A stretch of DNA of 48,622 bases from Streptomyces antimicrobicus (GTDB lineage Bacteria > Actinomycetota > Actinomycetes > Streptomycetales > Streptomycetaceae): positions 1-48,622 of the forward strand of contig NZ_JAJAUY010000036.1 in the NCBI RefSeq assembly GCF_020532625.1. Reading direction: 5' to 3'. Positions 46,506 through 48,622 of this stretch are shown piece by piece (the first letter of the stretch is position 1; each line of letters starts with the position of its first letter). The position numbers and the translations under genes were made by a program. The notes below the pieces were generated by a model that searched no databases, was not told where the DNA came from, and saw nothing but the letters and a program-made list of their open reading frames with translations.

Positions 46506-48622
46506 GTGGCCACCGACCCGGCGCAGCCGGCCCGAGTGCCCCGGGTGACCCGGCCGCCCCGGGTGTCCCGGGCGACCCGGCTGACCCGGCTGACCCGCCT
46601 GGCGTCCGTACTGCGGGACGCCGGACTCGATCCGTCCGCCGAGGAGCTCGCCGACGCGCTGTGGCTGGCCGCTCAGGTGCGCGCGGCGGCCGCCGCCCGG
46701 CTGGAACGGGAGGCGGCGGCGTCGGGCGCGGCGGCCGGAACGGCGTCGGGGCCCGCGTCGGGGTCCGCGTCGGCCGAGGAGAGGGACGGGGGGCCGGGAG
46801 AGGAACGGGACGGGGACGGCGACGCCGACCCGGCCGAGGCCGACCCCGGCCACCCGGGGCGCGGCGACCCGGACGGCGCCGGAGCCGACCCGGACGCGGA
46901 CGGGACGGCGGAGGGCGAGGCGGGAGGTCTTCCGGGCTTCGGCGGCGGGCGGCGGGGCGCGCGGACGGCGGGCGGCGTCGGCGCAGGCGGCGGCGCCGGC
47001 GGGTACGGGGCCGGGGACGACCCGGTCGGCGACGAGGACGACGACCCGCTCAGCCTGTTCGTCCTCGGCCGCCCGGGGACGTACGCGGATCCGGAACCGG
47101 AACTGCCCAGCGGCACCGGCGTCCCCGTACGGGTGCCGGCGGCGTCCGCGCTGCCCCGGATCCTGGACATCCAGCGGGCCCTGCGCGCCCTGCAACGGCA
47201 CCGGCCGCCCACCGCACCGGCCCGGATGGTGCTGGACGAGGAAGCCACCGTCGAGGCGAGCGCCCGGGCCCTGGGCCTGGCCATCCCCGTGCTGCGGCCC
47301 GAGACCCGGCGCGAGGCCACCATGCGGCTGGTGATGGACGCCTCGCCGTCGATGGCGGTGTGGCAGGACATGCTCGACGAACTGCGGAGCGTGTGCGAGC
47401 GGTTGGGGGCGTTCCGGGACGTCCAGGTGCACTACCTGCACCGGCTGCCCGACGGCGCCCCGGCCGTGGGCAACAGCCCCTGCCCCGACAGCGCCTCCCG
47501 CTCCGGGGAGCAGCTGCGCGATCCCACCGGGCGGGCACTGACCATGGTGGTCAGCGACTGCGCCGGCCCGCTGTGGCGGGAGGGCGAGGCGCAGCGGCTG
47601 CTGCACCGGTGGGCCGAGTGCGCCCCGTGCGTGGTCGTCCAACCGTTGCCGCAGCGGCTGTGGGGGCGCAGCTGGCTGCCGACCGAGCGGGGGACGCTGA
47701 CCCGGGTCGGCGGGGCCGGCGGCCGGCTGCGGTTCCGGCCGGACCGGCCGCCGCGGGCCGGGCGGCCGACCGGCGGCCTGACCGTGCCGGTGCTGCCGCC
47801 CAGTGCGGCGGCGCTCGGGGCCTGGGCCCGGCTGGTGGCCGGGCTGGGCAGCGGCGCCGTACCCGCCGAGGTCGGGCGGGTGCTGGCCGGGCACCCGGCG
47901 GCGCCCGTGCCACCGCCGCGGATGGCGCGCCCGCCGCGGGAACTGGTCCGCCGCTTCCGGGCGTCGGCCTCGCCGCGGGCGGTGCAGCTGGCCGTGTACC
48001 TGTCGGCGACGCCGCTGACGTTGCCCGTGATGCGGCTGGTGCAGCGGACGATGCTGCCGGACTCGGAGCCGTCGGACCTGGCGGAGGTGCTGCTGAGCGG
48101 GTTGCTGCGGCGGGCCGGGGGGCCGGCGGCCCGAACGGGCGCGGGTGCGGGCGCGGGTACGGCTACGGGCACGAGCGGGGGCGCGCGTGCGGGCACGGGC
48201 GCCGGCGGGGCGGGGGCCGCGGCCGGGGCGGTCCCCGGCTCGGGTGCCGCGGCGGGGACGGGACCGGGGGAGTGGTACGAGTTCGTGCCGGGCGTGCAGG
48301 ACGTGCTGCTCGGGCCGCTGGGGCGGGACGAGGCGGCGTTGGTCCTCAAGCACTGCTCGGAGTACGTGCTCCAGCACTTCGGGCGTGGCGTGCGGAACTT
48401 CCCCGCGTTGGCGGTGTCCCAGCTGACGGGGGCGCCGTTGCCGGTGTCCACGCAGGTGGAGGAGGACCCGGCGGGCGAGCGGGGCCGCCCGCCCGCGGCG
48501 CGGCTGCCGCAGGCGTTCGCACGGGTCTCGGCCAAGGTCGTCCGCCGCTACCTGCCCGCGCCGCCGCCGGCGGCCGGGGACGGCCCGGCCACCGCCGACG
48601 AGACGCCCCCGGCGGCTCCGTC
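46506..48622 (+). CDS. SAV_2336-type vWA-like protein (partial at right edge)
   Basis: Open from GTG 46506 to the window end, more than 705 codons, with no stop. Residues 35-70 (LASVLRDAGLDPSAEELADALWLAAQV) are the SAV_2336 N-terminal signature. Residues of about 75-190 are low-complexity Asp/Gly/Ala linker. The vWA-like core has a MIDAS-type DASPS at 278-282 (LVMDASPSMAVW) and VVSDCAGPLW. A second Gly/Ala/Thr linker occupies about 540-580. The part beyond the edge may hold a repeat or effector domain. The GAGGTGA site overlaps the ATPase end, so this is the third gene of the system. Confidence 0.85.
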   Translation, partial: MATDPAQPARVPRVTRPPRVSRATRLTRLTRLASVLRDAGLDPSAEELADALWLAAQVRAAAAARLEREAAASGAAAGTASGPASGSASAEERDGGPGEERDGDGDADPAEADPGHPGRGDPDGAGADPDADGTAEGEAGGLPGFGGGRRGARTAGGVGAGGGAGGYGAGDDPVGDEDDDPLSLFVLGRPGTYADPEPELPSGTGVPVRVPAASALPRILDIQRALRALQRHRPPTAPARMVLDEEATVEASARALGLAIPVLRPETRREATMRLVMDASPSMAVWQDMLDELRSVCERLGAFRDVQVHYLHRLPDGAPAVGNSPCPDSASRSGEQLRDPTGRALTMVVSDCAGPLWREGEAQRLLHRWAECAPCVVVQPLPQRLWGRSWLPTERGTLTRVGGAGGRLRFRPDRPPRAGRPTGGLTVPVLPPSAAALGAWARLVAGLGSGAVPAEVGRVLAGHPAAPVPPPRMARPPRELVRRFRASASPRAVQLAVYLSATPLTLPVMRLVQRTMLPDSEPSDLAEVLLSGLLRRAGGPAARTGAGAGAGTATGTSGGARAGTGAGGAGAAAGAVPGSGAAAGTGPGEWYEFVPGVQDVLLGPLGRDEAALVLKHCSEYVLQHFGRGVRNFPALAVSQLTGAPLPVSTQVEEDPAGERGRPPAARLPQAFARVSAKVVRRYLPAPPPAAGDGPATADETPPAAP

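Noticed and set aside
44829..48377. A 1182-codon minus-strand open frame opposite the protease/MoxR/vWA genes
   Set aside because: It is the mirror of strongly coding plus-strand genes; content is Arg/Gly/Pro-rich without motifs, as expected for antisense frames in GC-rich DNA.

Overview
The window is chromosomal DNA from a high-GC actinomycete, almost certainly a Streptomyces. Codon third positions are nearly all G or C, GTG starts and GTGA/ATGA gene overlaps are common, and the marker genes are Streptomyces core genes: dasR-dasABC-nagB, wblE, sigH with its anti-sigma partner, sodN/sodX, snpA/snpR and the B12-controlled class Ia ribonucleotide reductase. From memory, the left part follows the S. 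coelicolor order (nrdAB, das cluster, wblE, sigH). The sodN-to-malic-enzyme block seems to run in the opposite order to S. coelicolor.

Layout. 1-3.8 kb: nrdA-nrdB on the minus strand, behind a cobalamin riboswitch and candidate NrdR boxes. 3.8-4.8 kb: a GNAT acetyltransferase and an N-terminally truncated Uma2-type nuclease remnant. 4.8-7.3 kb: cstA plus its small YbdD/YjiX partner. 7.4-14.2 kb: the chitobiose/GlcNAc regulon, with regulator dasR, ABC importer dasABC, GH3 hexosaminidase dasD and convergent nagB; dre-type DasR sites lie upstream of dasA and nagB. 14.2-20.3 kb: a PdtaS-like GAF/PAS histidine kinase with its own dre-like site, WblE, a diacylglycerol-kinase-family enzyme, a leaderless membrane protein, SigH with its RsbW-like antagonist, and a UBP zinc-finger protein. 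20.3-23.7 kb: a CPA1 Na+/H+ antiporter, a six-copy 19-bp repeat, a PLP-dependent ACC deaminase/D-cysteine desulfhydrase family enzyme and an amidase.

23.8-28.3 kb is the most interesting accessory block. On the minus strand, nsrR and hmp (nitric-oxide sensing and detoxification) each carry a matching 23-bp operator. Divergent to them is an apparent two-gene operon: a family 2B encapsulin shell protein with an internal cyclic-nucleotide-binding-like domain, then a polyprenyl diphosphate synthase that is probably the enclosed enzyme. The synthase seems to start at a CTG codon overlapping the shell-gene stop.

28.4-34.8 kb: two small enzymes, a zinc-ribbon protein, the snpA/snpR protease pair, a DUF4097-PadR operon with repeated CGCGATAT operators, and an MDR oxidoreductase. 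34.9-42.4 kb: malic enzyme, a polar amino-acid ABC importer, a methyltransferase, a CGNR regulator, the nickel superoxide dismutase pair sodX/sodN and a lipoprotein. 42.5-48.6 kb: two very small genes, then a three-gene system running off the right edge: a trypsin-like protease with a long C-terminal domain, a MoxR-type AAA+ ATPase, and a vWA-like SAV_2336-type protein. This matches the protease-MoxR-vWA (VMAP-type) NTP-dependent conflict systems. I saw no tRNA, rRNA, CRISPR array, IS element or prophage.
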